NCBI RefSeq assembly: GCF_014396975.1
Contig: NZ_CP060719.1
Span: forward strand, 1,522,001 to 1,586,000
Reading direction: 5' to 3'
From: Thermomonas carbonis
Lineage (GTDB): Bacteria; Pseudomonadota; Gammaproteobacteria; Xanthomonadales; Xanthomonadaceae
DNA length: 64,000 bases
Within the stretch, counting starts at the first letter, position 1. Every line of letters begins with the position of its first letter. Of this stretch, positions 16,171-25,640 are shown piece after piece. Both the position numbers and the translations under genes were made by a program. The notes below the pieces were generated by a model. That model saw nothing but the letters and a program-made list of their open reading frames with translations, did no database searches and had not been told where the DNA came from.

Positions 16171-18564
16171 ATGCCGATGCTGAAGGCGCTGGGCTGGGTG
16201 GTGGCATGCGTGCTCGGTTGGGCGATGCCCGCGCATGCGGACAGCCTGATGTCCCTGCAGGCCACTCCGGTGGCGGCATTGCCCGCCGATGTGCAACCCA
16301 CCGCGGTGACCTCGGTAGGCGACCGCATCATCGTCGTGGCCGGCGACACCCTGTGGCTGGAGCGGGCCGATGGCAAAGGCTGGCAGGCCCGCGCCTGGCC
16401 GACCGGGCTCGGAGCGGGCCGCCTTGGCGCCATCGCGGTCACGCCCGAGCGCACGCTTGCGCTGCTGGCCGATGCCGAAGGCGGTCCCTCGCTGCGGGCA
16501 GCGAGGTTGCGACTGGCCGGCGACGACCTCGTCGTTGAACCGCTGGCCGTCCTCCCGCAAGCCCTCGCGCGGGCACATATTGTGGTGAACAACGGCGGCA
16601 TGCTGGTGGTCGGGCTGGACACGGCCGGCATGCCGAAGATGTTCTCGCGGCAGAGCGATGCAGCGGATGCGCGCTGGTTGGCGGAAGCCGCCCCGCCTGC
16701 GGCGGTCGACAGCCTGCTTGCACAGGGCGCAAGCCTGTATGCCAGCGTTGCGGGCGCGGGAAACGATCGCCTCCTGCGCTGGCAGCCCAAGGTGGGCTGG
16801 AACGACGTCGGGGCAATCCCCGGCAACGTGGTGCCGGGTGCCGCGCGTGCGATGGGCCAGGGGCACCTGCTGTTTTTCCTGCGTGACGCTGCGCAGGCGC
16901 GTGCCGTCACCTGGCATACGGTGACGCGCGCATGGGCCGAGGTGCCCGGTGCCGGCGTCGCCTCCGGCGCGTTCGCCACGCCGGCCGGAAAGGGCGTCGC
17001 ACTGGTCATTCCCGGCGGCGCGGGCGCGACGCTCTCGCGTGTCGCATTCGAAGCGCCGGACCTGCTCCTGCGCTGGCTGGACTGGGCGATCATCGTCGTT
17101 TACCTGGCCGCGATGGTCGGGATCGGCGGGTATTTCTACCTGCGCGAGAAGGACGGTTCCACGTCATCGTTCTTCGTCGGCGGGCGCAGCATCCCGTTCT
17201 GGGCCGCCGGCGTCAGCCTGTATGCGACCAACGTCAGCTCGATCAGTTTCATCGCGATCCCGGCCAAGGCGTTCGAAACCAACTGGCAATACCTGACCAA
17301 CAACCTGATCGCGGTGCTCGGCTTGATGTTCGTGGCGGTGTGGATCGTGCCGCTGCTGCGCCGGCTGGACCTGATGTCGGTCTTCAGCTACCTGGAAACG
17401 CGCTTCCATCCCGGCATCCGGATGATCGCCAGCGCGCTGTGCATCGTCACCCAGATCGGTAGCAGGATGAGCATCATCCTGTTCCTGCCCGCGCTGGCGA
17501 TCGCCTCGATCACCGGCATCGACGTGGTCTGGAGCATCCTGATAATGGGTGTGTTCACCATCGTCTACACCACGCTTGGCGGCATGAAGGCGGTGATCTG
17601 GACCGATTTCGTGCAGGTGTTCGTGATGTTCGGCGGCGCCATCTTCGCCATCGCCTTCATCGTCATGCACATCGACGGTGGTGCCGCCCGTGCCATCGAG
17701 GTGGCGCTGGCCGAGGACAAGACCAAGCTGTTCGACTTCAGCTTCGACCTCACCCGGGCCACGGTCTGGGGCTTCATCTTCCTGGTGGTCTTCGACGTGG
17801 TGCTGACCTTCCCGAAGGACCAGGTGCTGATGCAGCGCGTGCTGTCCACCAAGTCGGACAAGGAAGCGGGACGCTCGGTGTGGACCTTCGCCGCGATCAT
17901 GATCCCGGGCGGCTTTTTCTTCTACGCGATCGGCACCGCGCTGTACGTGTTCTACCAGGCCCATCCGGAGCGGATGAACCCGACCCTGCCGCTGGACGCG
18001 ACGTTCCCGCTGTTCATCGCCGCGGAGCTCCCGATGGGCGTGACCGGGCTGATCATTGCCGGCATCTTCGCCGCCGCGATGTCCACCCTGTCGAGCATCA
18101 TCAACAGCGTGTCGACGCTGGTGTCGGTCGATTTCTACGAGAAGCTGGCGAAGCACCCGACACCGCAGAAGAGCGTGCGCTTCGCCGAATGGACCGGCGT
18201 AGTGGTCGGGGTGCTCGGCATCGTGATCGCGATCGTGCTGTCGCGCTTCGACATCCGCTCGCTGTTCGACGTTTCGATCGAGATGGTCGGCCTGCTCGGT
18301 GGCGGCTTCGCCGGTGCGTACACGCTGGGCATGTTCACCCGCCGCGCGAACGCGCCAGGCGTGGCGATCGGCATCGGTGCCAGCCTGGTGCTGACCTTCG
18401 TGATCTGGACTTTCCAGTTGGTCCATCCGTATTTCTACCTGGCGATCTCGATCATGCTGTGCATCGTGATCGGCTACGTGGCCAGCCTGTTTTTCCCGGT
18501 GCCCACGCGCTCGCTGGATGGCCTGACCATCTATCGCGACGCCAAGACGCCCGTCGCCTCGTGA
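16171..18564 (+). CDS. Sodium:solute symporter with N-terminal extracytoplasmic domain
   Basis: The 797-residue protein starts with a signal peptide (cleaved after AHADS). Next come about 270 residues of beta-rich repeats (for example GAGRLGAIAVTPERTLALL), probably propeller-like and facing the periplasm, then a full SSS permease from about residue 300 with 13 or so helices. SSS motifs include GGRSIPFWAAGVSLYATNVS and the Na2-site region STLSSIINSVSTL. The permease resembles sugar/organic-acid symporters. AGGAG lies 8 bases upstream and the start is one base after the CoA-lyase stop. The N-terminal domain may bind or modify substrate before transport. Confidence 0.85.
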   Translation: MPMLKALGWVVACVLGWAMPAHADSLMSLQATPVAALPADVQPTAVTSVGDRIIVVAGDTLWLERADGKGWQARAWPTGLGAGRLGAIAVTPERTLALLADAEGGPSLRAARLRLAGDDLVVEPLAVLPQALARAHIVVNNGGMLVVGLDTAGMPKMFSRQSDAADARWLAEAAPPAAVDSLLAQGASLYASVAGAGNDRLLRWQPKVGWNDVGAIPGNVVPGAARAMGQGHLLFFLRDAAQARAVTWHTVTRAWAEVPGAGVASGAFATPAGKGVALVIPGGAGATLSRVAFEAPDLLLRWLDWAIIVVYLAAMVGIGGYFYLREKDGSTSSFFVGGRSIPFWAAGVSLYATNVSSISFIAIPAKAFETNWQYLTNNLIAVLGLMFVAVWIVPLLRRLDLMSVFSYLETRFHPGIRMIASALCIVTQIGSRMSIILFLPALAIASITGIDVVWSILIMGVFTIVYTTLGGMKAVIWTDFVQVFVMFGGAIFAIAFIVMHIDGGAARAIEVALAEDKTKLFDFSFDLTRATVWGFIFLVVFDVVLTFPKDQVLMQRVLSTKSDKEAGRSVWTFAAIMIPGGFFFYAIGTALYVFYQAHPERMNPTLPLDATFPLFIAAELPMGVTGLIIAGIFAAAMSTLSSIINSVSTLVSVDFYEKLAKHPTPQKSVRFAEWTGVVVGVLGIVIAIVLSRFDIRSLFDVSIEMVGLLGGGFAGAYTLGMFTRRANAPGVAIGIGASLVLTFVIWTFQLVHPYFYLAISIMLCIVIGYVASLFFPVPTRSLDGLTIYRDAKTPVAS

Positions 18565-18644
18565 CGCGCCGCGTCGTGCCGGGCAGGCGCGGGCTCGTGT
18601 AGCCTGCCGCCCATCGCCGCGCGCGTGCGCGCCATGGAGCGTCG

Positions 18645-19520
18645 GTGGAAACCCAGTACATCCATACCTTCGTGAGCGTGGTCGACCAGGGCTCGATGGC
18701 CGCGGCTGCGCGCACGCTCAACATCACCCCGGCGGCGGTCGCGCAGCAGATCCACACGCTTGAGCGCGAACTCGGCGTGCGTCTGATCGGGCGGGTGGGG
18801 CGCACCGTGAGCGTGACCGAAGAAGGCGCGCGCATCCTCGAGCGCGCGCGCGACCTGCTGCGCGGGATCGCCGACCTGCGCAGCATCGCGCAGGACACCG
18901 CGCTGTCGGGCGAACTGCGGCTTGGTGCCTGCCCGACCGCGCTGGCGGGCATGCTGCCGGACATCCTTGCGCGGATGGTCGAAGCGTTCCCGCAGATCAA
19001 CGTGTTCATCAAGCCCGGCTATTCCGCCGAGCTGTACCGCGCGGTCGAAGCAAGCGATCTGGACGCGGCCTTCGTGCTTGAGGCACCGTTCGCGCTGCCG
19101 AAGACCTGCGCCTGGCAACTGCTGCGCGAGGAACCGCTGATCATGCTGGTGCCGGCGTCGATGGCGCATCGCGATCCGCACGAGATGCTCGCGACCGAGC
19201 CGCTGATTCGCTACGACCGTCATCAGTGGGGCGGCCGACAAGCCGACGAATACCTGCGCAATGCCGGCATCGCGCCCAACGAGCGCTTCGAGGTGAACGC
19301 GTTGAATGCGATCGCGGTGATGGTGGATCGCGGCCTGGGTGTCTCGCTGGTGCCGGATTGGTCGCCGCCGTGGCCGGAAGGACTGAAGCTGGCGCGCCTG
19401 CCGTTGCCGTTGCCGGCCGAACCGCGGCGGCTCGGCATCGTCTGGGCGCGTTCCAGCGTGCGCGTGCGGCTGGTCAACGTGTTGCTGCAGGAAAGCGCCA
19501 AGGCAGCGAGGCAGCAATGA
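18645..19520 (+). CDS. LysR-family transcriptional regulator
   Basis: The 291-residue protein has the LysR helix-turn-helix (FVSVVDQGSMAAAARTLN, then PAAVAQQIHTLERELGV) and a periplasmic-binding-like effector domain. It starts with GTG at 18645, with GGAG 6 bases upstream. It stands between the symporter and the TonB receptor in the same direction, so it probably controls this catabolic locus, with an imported acid or its CoA ester as possible effector. Confidence 0.9.
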   Translation: METQYIHTFVSVVDQGSMAAAARTLNITPAAVAQQIHTLERELGVRLIGRVGRTVSVTEEGARILERARDLLRGIADLRSIAQDTALSGELRLGACPTALAGMLPDILARMVEAFPQINVFIKPGYSAELYRAVEASDLDAAFVLEAPFALPKTCAWQLLREEPLIMLVPASMAHRDPHEMLATEPLIRYDRHQWGGRQADEYLRNAGIAPNERFEVNALNAIAVMVDRGLGVSLVPDWSPPWPEGLKLARLPLPLPAEPRRLGIVWARSSVRVRLVNVLLQESAKAARQQ

Positions 19521-19774
19521 CGGGTTCGCGCGCTTCGCGTCGCGGGACGCAAGCGTGCTGCATTGCAGCAACAACAAAAACTAGTCTCTGAACATACGCC
19601 GCGGCGGCTGACACATGCACGGGTGGCGGCATAGCCTGCGTGGGACAACATGCAGGCGAGGTTTCGCGATCCCGGGAGGGACTCGCCGCGCCGTACCGCG
19701 CACCTGTCCTTGTCCACCAGGCCGACACGCCACAAGGCGCGCCGTTCTCCGCAAATGGCATAGGAATGCACCAC

Positions 19775-22003
19775 ATGATCAAACCACTTTCCGCCGCGAT
19801 CGCCGGCATCCTGCTGGCATCCGTGGCTGCCCCCGCTTTTGCGCAGAGCGCGGCAGCCCAGAACGATGAAAAGGACGAGGCCAAGCAGCTCGACGCGGTG
19901 ATCGTCACCGGCAGCCGCAGCCCGAAGGCGGTCGACAAGATCCCGGGTGCGATCACCGTGGTTTCGCAGGAGGAAGTCGCGCATACCAGGGCGCTGACCG
20001 AGGATGCCACCGCAGTGCTGGCGCGCACGGTCCCCGGTTACGCGGAATCCTCGCAAGCGATGAGCAACACCGGCGAGAACCTGCGCGGCCGCGTCGCCCT
20101 GCGCCTGCTGGATGGCGTGCCGCAGGGTTCGCCGCTGCGCGAGGGCAGCCGCAACGGCACTTTCACCGACATGGGCATCGTCGACCACATCGAAGTGATC
20201 AACGGGCCGTCCGCATCGGAGGGCATCGGCGCCGCCGGCGGCATCATCAACTACATTTCCAAGATCCCGTCCAAGGAGGGCAACGAGTTCACCCTCAATA
20301 CCCGCTACTCCACCCAGTTCGGTGACGACAGCGGCGGCTGGAAAATCGCGGGTACCTTCGCCAACAAGACCGCCAACCACGACGTGCTGCTGGCCGCCTC
20401 GCGCATCGAACGCGGCATCAGCTACGACGGCAACGGCCGCCGGGTGGGCATGAACACCAGCGGCTCGGTCTCGGATTCAACCGCGGACACGATCTTTCTG
20501 AAGGGTGGCATGTATTTCGGCGCGGACGGTGAGCAGCGGCTGGAGGCAAGCGTCAACCTGTTCAAGATCGAGGGCCACGGCGACTACATCCAGGTCGAAG
20601 GCTGCCGCTTTGATCCGGACGACTGCCCGGTGCCGACCACCAACACCTCGGAGCGCGGCAGCATTGCCGGCTCGCTGGCCGAATTCAACGACTTCAAGCA
20701 ATACCAGGCGAACTACAGCCACGCCGATTTTTTTGGCGGCACCTTGCTGGTCAACGCCTACAAGGCCGACCAGGCGATGCGTTACCTGCCGGAGAACGGT
20801 GCCGACAAGCAGTTGGTGAAGCCAGCGCCGCCGGATGAAGAGCGCATCTTCGATCAGTCGGAAATCGTGTCGAATAAGCAGGGCCTGCGTACGTCATGGA
20901 CGCGTCCGGACCTGTTCGGGACCAAAGGCCTGGAATTGCGGGTCGGCCTGGACCTGGTCGAGGACGAGGCGCAGCAACGGCTGGCGCTGACCAACCGGTT
21001 GTGGGTGCCGCCCATGGACTACAAGAGCTTTGCCCCGTGGATGCAGCTCAGCTGGGACATAGGCCCGGTCACCGTGAGCGGCGGCATCCGCCGCCAGGAT
21101 GATGAGCTGATGGTCGCCGACTACACCACGGTGGCATTCAACGACGCGGTGGCGGTGCAGGGTGGCGGTGTCGAATACAAGGAGACGCTCACCAACCTGG
21201 GCGTGGTCTGGCGCATCGGCGGGGGCTGGTCGGTGTTCGGCTCCACCGGCGAAGGGTTCACCCTGCCCAACATCGGCATCCCGTTGCGCAACATCAATGC
21301 GAATGTGCTGCCCGAGAACCGCCGGGTGGACCGCATCGCCGATATCGCCGCAATCGTGGTCACCAACACCGAGTTCGGTTTCAACTGGCGCGGCGACCGC
21401 GGCGCGTTCAGCGGCTCGCACTACGACTCGAAGACCGACTTCGGTGCCTCGCTGGCGATCGATCCGATCAACAACGATTTCATCCTGACGCGCGCGCCGA
21501 ACCGCATCAAGGGCTATGAGTTCACCGGCGAATGGCGCTTCAACGACGACTGGAAAGCGAGCGCGCTGTATTCGCACATGGAGGGCATGACCGCGTTCTG
21601 GGCGGACGATACGCGCGGGCGGTTCAAGGCCGGCGAACTCACCAAGCCGATGGGCGTGCTTGACCTGAATCCGGACAAGTTCAGCTGGTCGGTGAAGTGG
21701 GGCGGGCTGGCCAATACCGAAATCACCCTTGGCGCGACGCGGCTGTTCTCGCGCAGCCTGTCCGGCAGCGACACGCGCGCCTTCGACAATGCCTCGTACT
21801 TCTACAGCGAAAACACCACGGGATACACGCTGTACGACATGTCCGTGTACTACAAGACGGAGCGTTTCGGCAGCTTCACCCTGGGCATCGAGAACCTGTT
21901 CGACAAGCAGTACATCCTGAGCTGGTCGCAGTTGCCGGGCTTCCAGAACTACTGGGCCGGGCGCGGGCGGATGGTGTCGATCAGCCACACCATCACGTTC
22001 TGA
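19775..22003 (+). CDS. TonB-dependent outer-membrane receptor
   Basis: The 742-residue receptor has a signal peptide ending AFAQS, a TonB box-like DAVIVTGSRSPK, a plug domain (about residues 45-160) and a 22-strand-type barrel ending GRGRMVSISHTITF, with terminal Phe. The plug pattern is of the siderophore/cobalamin-type subclass, but the neighbours point to import of an organic compound, not iron. AGGA precedes the ATG at 19775. A 254-base leader with no gene precedes it and a strong hairpin follows. Confidence 0.9.
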   Translation: MIKPLSAAIAGILLASVAAPAFAQSAAAQNDEKDEAKQLDAVIVTGSRSPKAVDKIPGAITVVSQEEVAHTRALTEDATAVLARTVPGYAESSQAMSNTGENLRGRVALRLLDGVPQGSPLREGSRNGTFTDMGIVDHIEVINGPSASEGIGAAGGIINYISKIPSKEGNEFTLNTRYSTQFGDDSGGWKIAGTFANKTANHDVLLAASRIERGISYDGNGRRVGMNTSGSVSDSTADTIFLKGGMYFGADGEQRLEASVNLFKIEGHGDYIQVEGCRFDPDDCPVPTTNTSERGSIAGSLAEFNDFKQYQANYSHADFFGGTLLVNAYKADQAMRYLPENGADKQLVKPAPPDEERIFDQSEIVSNKQGLRTSWTRPDLFGTKGLELRVGLDLVEDEAQQRLALTNRLWVPPMDYKSFAPWMQLSWDIGPVTVSGGIRRQDDELMVADYTTVAFNDAVAVQGGGVEYKETLTNLGVVWRIGGGWSVFGSTGEGFTLPNIGIPLRNINANVLPENRRVDRIADIAAIVVTNTEFGFNWRGDRGAFSGSHYDSKTDFGASLAIDPINNDFILTRAPNRIKGYEFTGEWRFNDDWKASALYSHMEGMTAFWADDTRGRFKAGELTKPMGVLDLNPDKFSWSVKWGGLANTEITLGATRLFSRSLSGSDTRAFDNASYFYSENTTGYTLYDMSVYYKTERFGSFTLGIENLFDKQYILSWSQLPGFQNYWAGRGRMVSISHTITF

Positions 22004-22024
22004 TGGCGCAGGTGTTCGGGTTTC

Positions 22025-22058
22025 ACCACGGGGCCGGGCCTCCCACCGGCCCCGTGGT
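22025..22058 (+). terminator. Strong hairpin after the TonB receptor gene
   Basis: ACCACGGGGCCGG (22025-22037) pairs perfectly with CCGGCCCCGTGGT (22046-22058): 13 bp, 8-base loop. No T run follows, so it may terminate partially or protect the 3' end of the receptor mRNA. Confidence 0.55.
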
Positions 22059-22074
22059 GCGCGCAGGCCGGTCA

Positions 22075-23364
22075 ATGGCCCGCCGCCGCGTGACTGCGTG
22101 GCTGCTGCTGGCGGCGCTGGCGGTGCCTGCCGTCGCCCAGGACGAACGCGCGTTGCCGGTCGCCACGCCGGCATCGCAGGGCGTGTCTGCAGAGCGCCTG
22201 CAAAAGCTCGACCGTTTCATGCAAACCTCCACCAGCCCTGCCGGCTACCTGGGTGGGGTGGTGCTGGTGGCCCGCAACGGTCGCATCGTCGAACAGGGCG
22301 TTTTCGGCCACCAGGACCTCGCGCGTGCCGAACCGATGCAAGCGGACGCGATCTTCCGCCTGTACTCGATGACCAAGCCGATCGCATCCGTCGCGGTACT
22401 GGCGCTGCTGGAAGACGGCAAGCTTTCGCTGGACGATCCGCTGTCGCGCTTCCTGCCCGAATTCGCCGATATACGCGTTGCCGATGGCGGCAGCGTGGAC
22501 GCGCCGCGCTTGCGCAAGCCGGCACGGCCGGTCACCCTGCGTCACCTGCTCACCCATACCGCCGGATTCGCGGCTGGGCTGGACGGCGATGCGGTCGCCT
22601 CTGCCTTGCGCGAACGCGCCGATCCGCATGACGCAAGCGACTTGCGCGACTACGCCGCTCGCGCCGCGCGGCTGCCGCTGGCCGCGGATCCGGGTACGCG
22701 TTTCGGCTACGAGGGCACCAATACCGAACTGCTGGCGCGCGTGGTCGAGGTCGCCTCGGGCCAGCACTTCGGCGATTTCCTGAAGCAACGCATCCTGTCG
22801 CCGCTGCGCATGCGCGATACCGGTTTCGAGGTGCCGCAGGCGCAACGCCATCGCGTGGTCGACATCACCACGATGGGCGACGACGGTCGCCTGCGCATCG
22901 CCGACGGACCGAGTGCACGCACTCCCGGCGCACGCCTCAATGCCTACGAAAGCGGGGCGGGTGGTCTGTATTCCACCGCCGCCGATTACGCGCGCTTCTG
23001 CCAGATGCTGCTGGGTGGGGGCAGCCTGGATGGCGCGTCGATCCTTGGCCGCAAAACGGTGGAGCTGATGCTGGGCAATCACCTGGCCGGCATCCTCGAT
23101 CCTCCGGTCAACCAGTACAGCGGCGCCGAGGGCTTCGGCCTGGGGGGCTACGTGGTGCTGGATCCGGTGCGCCGCGGGCAACCTGGTTCGGTGGGCCAGT
23201 TCGGCTGGTCCGGCGCGGCATCGACGAATTTCATGATCGATCCGAAGGAACAGCTGCTGGCGATCCTGCTGCTGCAACACTTGCCACGGCCGGAGCGCAC
23301 CGACGACCTGCCACGCATCGGCCGCAATGTGCAGGCGTTGGTGTACCAGGCGTTGCTGCCATGA
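22075..23364 (+). CDS. Exported serine hydrolase (class C beta-lactamase/esterase family)
   Basis: The 429-residue protein has a signal peptide ending PAVAQ. It carries the family triad motifs: SxxK as SMTK (YSMTKPIASVA, near residue 100), YxN-like YEGTNTE and a late FGWSGAASTNF in place of HxG. Homologues are esterases, transesterases or D-aminopeptidases, not usually lactam hydrolases. Within this locus an esterase that removes an acyl group outside the cytoplasm is a reasonable inference. The start at 22075 begins the signal peptide; an ATG at 22003 overlapping the receptor stop is an alternative. Confidence 0.85.
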   Translation: MARRRVTAWLLLAALAVPAVAQDERALPVATPASQGVSAERLQKLDRFMQTSTSPAGYLGGVVLVARNGRIVEQGVFGHQDLARAEPMQADAIFRLYSMTKPIASVAVLALLEDGKLSLDDPLSRFLPEFADIRVADGGSVDAPRLRKPARPVTLRHLLTHTAGFAAGLDGDAVASALRERADPHDASDLRDYAARAARLPLAADPGTRFGYEGTNTELLARVVEVASGQHFGDFLKQRILSPLRMRDTGFEVPQAQRHRVVDITTMGDDGRLRIADGPSARTPGARLNAYESGAGGLYSTAADYARFCQMLLGGGSLDGASILGRKTVELMLGNHLAGILDPPVNQYSGAEGFGLGGYVVLDPVRRGQPGSVGQFGWSGAASTNFMIDPKEQLLAILLLQHLPRPERTDDLPRIGRNVQALVYQALLP

Positions 23365-23425
23365 GCGCTTGCGCGCGCGGCCGGCATACTGGCGCTTCCC
23401 TGATGCCGATGCGAGCGTACGGGCC

Positions 23426-25600
23426 ATGACCGATCCGCACGAGACGCTGCCCGGCGACGACGAACCGCGTCGCGCCGTGGCCACCGAATACAAGTTCTCC
23501 CACGTCACCACCCAGCGCTATCTGCCGACGCCGGGCAAGCCGCCAGGCTGGCCGTTCGCCGAGATCGGTCACTGGATGGTCGACGCCAATGCCAGCGCCG
23601 ACGACTGGGTCGCCGAACTCCGGGACTGGCGGCGCGAGCACCTGGTGCGGATCGGCTTCGACGACGCCAATTACCGCCGCCCCGAACTGCAGTGGGCGCG
23701 CAGCAATTTCGTGCATGCGCAGATGATGGTCGAGGATCGCTTCTTCTTCGATCCGGAGGCGGGCCGCTATACCGTTGATCGCTATCTCGATGACCTCGAG
23801 GCGCGCTTCGGCGGCATCGACAGCGTGCTGGTCTGGTTCGTGTACCCGAACATCGGCATCGACGACCGCAACAAGAGCGACCTGGCGCTCGACCTGCCCG
23901 GCGGTATCGACGGCCTGCGCGGCGCGGTGGATGCGTTCCATCGCCGCGGGGTCAAGGTGTTCCTGCCGACCATGCCCTGGGACCACGGCACCCGCCCGCC
24001 CGAACACAACGACTGGGACACGATGGCGCGCCTCGTCGTCGCGGTGGGTGCCGATGGCATCAATGGCGATACCTACAACGGCGTGCCGCGCGCGTTCTTC
24101 GATGCCTGCGACGCCGTCGGCCGGCCGGTGGTGCTGCAGCCGGAGTCCACCATCAGCGCGGAAGAGCAGCTGATCTGGAACGTGCAGAGCTGGGGCAAGA
24201 AGGCGCCGAACGAGGTCGTGCCGCCGGTGGCCAAGTTCAAGTGGCTGGAACCGCGGCACATGATCAATTACGAAAACCGCTGGGGCCGCGACCGCAACCA
24301 CGACCTGCAGTACATCTTCTTCAACGGCATCGGCTACAACGCCTGGGAGAACGTGTGGGGGATCTGGAACCAGTTGACCGACCGCGATGCCGAGTCGCTG
24401 CGCCGGATCGCCACCATCGAGCGCGCGTTCGCGCCGCTGATGACCAGCATGGACTGGCGGCCCTACGAAAAGACCCTGCAGCGCGGCGTGTTCGCCAGCC
24501 GCTTCCCCGGCGAGGGCCGCAGCCTGTGGACCCTGGTCAACCGCCACGAGTACGCGATCGACGGCGAGCAGTTGCGCCTGCCGCACGCGCAAGGCAGGCG
24601 CTGGTTCGACGCATGGAACGGCATCGAGCTGCAGCCGCGCATCGATGGCGACGACGCGGTGCTGTCGTTTGCGCTGGAGCCGCGCGGCTTCGGCGCGGTG
24701 CTCGCGCTCGATGCCGGCACGCCGGAGGACGGCATCGATGAATTGCTCGGGGTGATGCGCGAACGCGCGCGCGCGCCGCTGCAATCGCTGTCGAGCACCT
24801 GGCATTCGTTGCCGCAGACGCTGGTCGAGATCTCGGCGACGCCTCCATGCGCAACGCCGCCCGAGGGCATGCTCGCGATCCCCGCCGGCGACTTCGATTT
24901 CGTGGTCGGCGGCGTGGAAATCGAAGGCCAGACCTGGGAAGGCAATGACGTCCAATACCCGTGGGAACCCAACGCGCGCCGCTTCCATCGGCGGCGGATG
25001 GCGATCCCGGCGTTCCACATCGACCGTCACCCGGTGACCAACGCGCAGTTCAGGCGCTTCATCGAATCCAGCGGCTACGCGCCACGCGATCCGCACAATT
25101 TCCTGCGCCACTGGCGCGATCGCGCGCCGTTGCCGGGCTGGGGCGACAAGCCGGTGACCTGGGTCGGCATCGAGGATGCGCGCGCCTACGCCGCCTGGGC
25201 CGGCAAGCGCCTGCCGCGCGAATGGGAATGGCAGTACGCCGCGCAAGGCACCGACGGCCGCGCCTATCCGTGGGGCAACGACTGGCGCGATGACGCGGTG
25301 CCTGTTCCCTGCCGCGAGCGCCACCTGCACGCGCCGGATGATGTGGGCCTGCATCCACGGGGTGCGAGCCCGTTCGGCGTGCAGGACCTGGTCGGCCACG
25401 TATGGCAATGGACCGACGAATACCACGATGCGCATACGCGAGCCGCGGTGCTGCGCGGCGGCAGCTATTACCGGCCGCAGACATCGCACTGGTATTTCCC
25501 GCAGGCCTATCGGCTCGACCAGCACGGCAAATACCTGCTGATGGCGCCCAGCAAGGATCGTTCCGGCTGCATCGGCTTCCGCTGCGTGGTGGATGCGTGA
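23426..25600 (+). CDS. TIM-barrel glycosidase-like protein fused to SUMF1 (FGE-like) domain
   Basis: The 724-residue protein has no signal peptide. Residues about 30-470 form a TIM-barrel-like domain with repeated beta-strand motifs (HLVRIGFDDANYRRP, SVLVWFVYPNIGIDD, GADGINGDTYNG, VVLQPESTIS). D215 and E240 are candidate catalytic acids. Residues about 481-724 are a formylglycine-generating-enzyme (SUMF1) domain with YPWGNDWRDD and GCIGFRC. The CxxxxC copper-site pair of true FGE is not there, so formylglycine formation is unlikely. The stop overlaps or nearly meets the GH127 start. I cannot assign a glycoside-hydrolase family. Confidence 0.7.
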   Translation: MTDPHETLPGDDEPRRAVATEYKFSHVTTQRYLPTPGKPPGWPFAEIGHWMVDANASADDWVAELRDWRREHLVRIGFDDANYRRPELQWARSNFVHAQMMVEDRFFFDPEAGRYTVDRYLDDLEARFGGIDSVLVWFVYPNIGIDDRNKSDLALDLPGGIDGLRGAVDAFHRRGVKVFLPTMPWDHGTRPPEHNDWDTMARLVVAVGADGINGDTYNGVPRAFFDACDAVGRPVVLQPESTISAEEQLIWNVQSWGKKAPNEVVPPVAKFKWLEPRHMINYENRWGRDRNHDLQYIFFNGIGYNAWENVWGIWNQLTDRDAESLRRIATIERAFAPLMTSMDWRPYEKTLQRGVFASRFPGEGRSLWTLVNRHEYAIDGEQLRLPHAQGRRWFDAWNGIELQPRIDGDDAVLSFALEPRGFGAVLALDAGTPEDGIDELLGVMRERARAPLQSLSSTWHSLPQTLVEISATPPCATPPEGMLAIPAGDFDFVVGGVEIEGQTWEGNDVQYPWEPNARRFHRRRMAIPAFHIDRHPVTNAQFRRFIESSGYAPRDPHNFLRHWRDRAPLPGWGDKPVTWVGIEDARAYAAWAGKRLPREWEWQYAAQGTDGRAYPWGNDWRDDAVPVPCRERHLHAPDDVGLHPRGASPFGVQDLVGHVWQWTDEYHDAHTRAAVLRGGSYYRPQTSHWYFPQAYRLDQHGKYLLMAPSKDRSGCIGFRCVVDA

Positions 25601-25640
25601 TGCGGGGCAGATCCCCGGGGACGGCGCGGTGTCGCCGGCG

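Noticed and set aside
22075..23364. Antibiotic-resistance beta-lactamase
   Set aside because: SxxK is present but the remaining motifs are those of esterase-type family members and the context is catabolic.
23426..25600. True formylglycine-generating enzyme for sulfatases
   Set aside because: The catalytic CxxxxC pair is absent and no sulfatase gene lies nearby.
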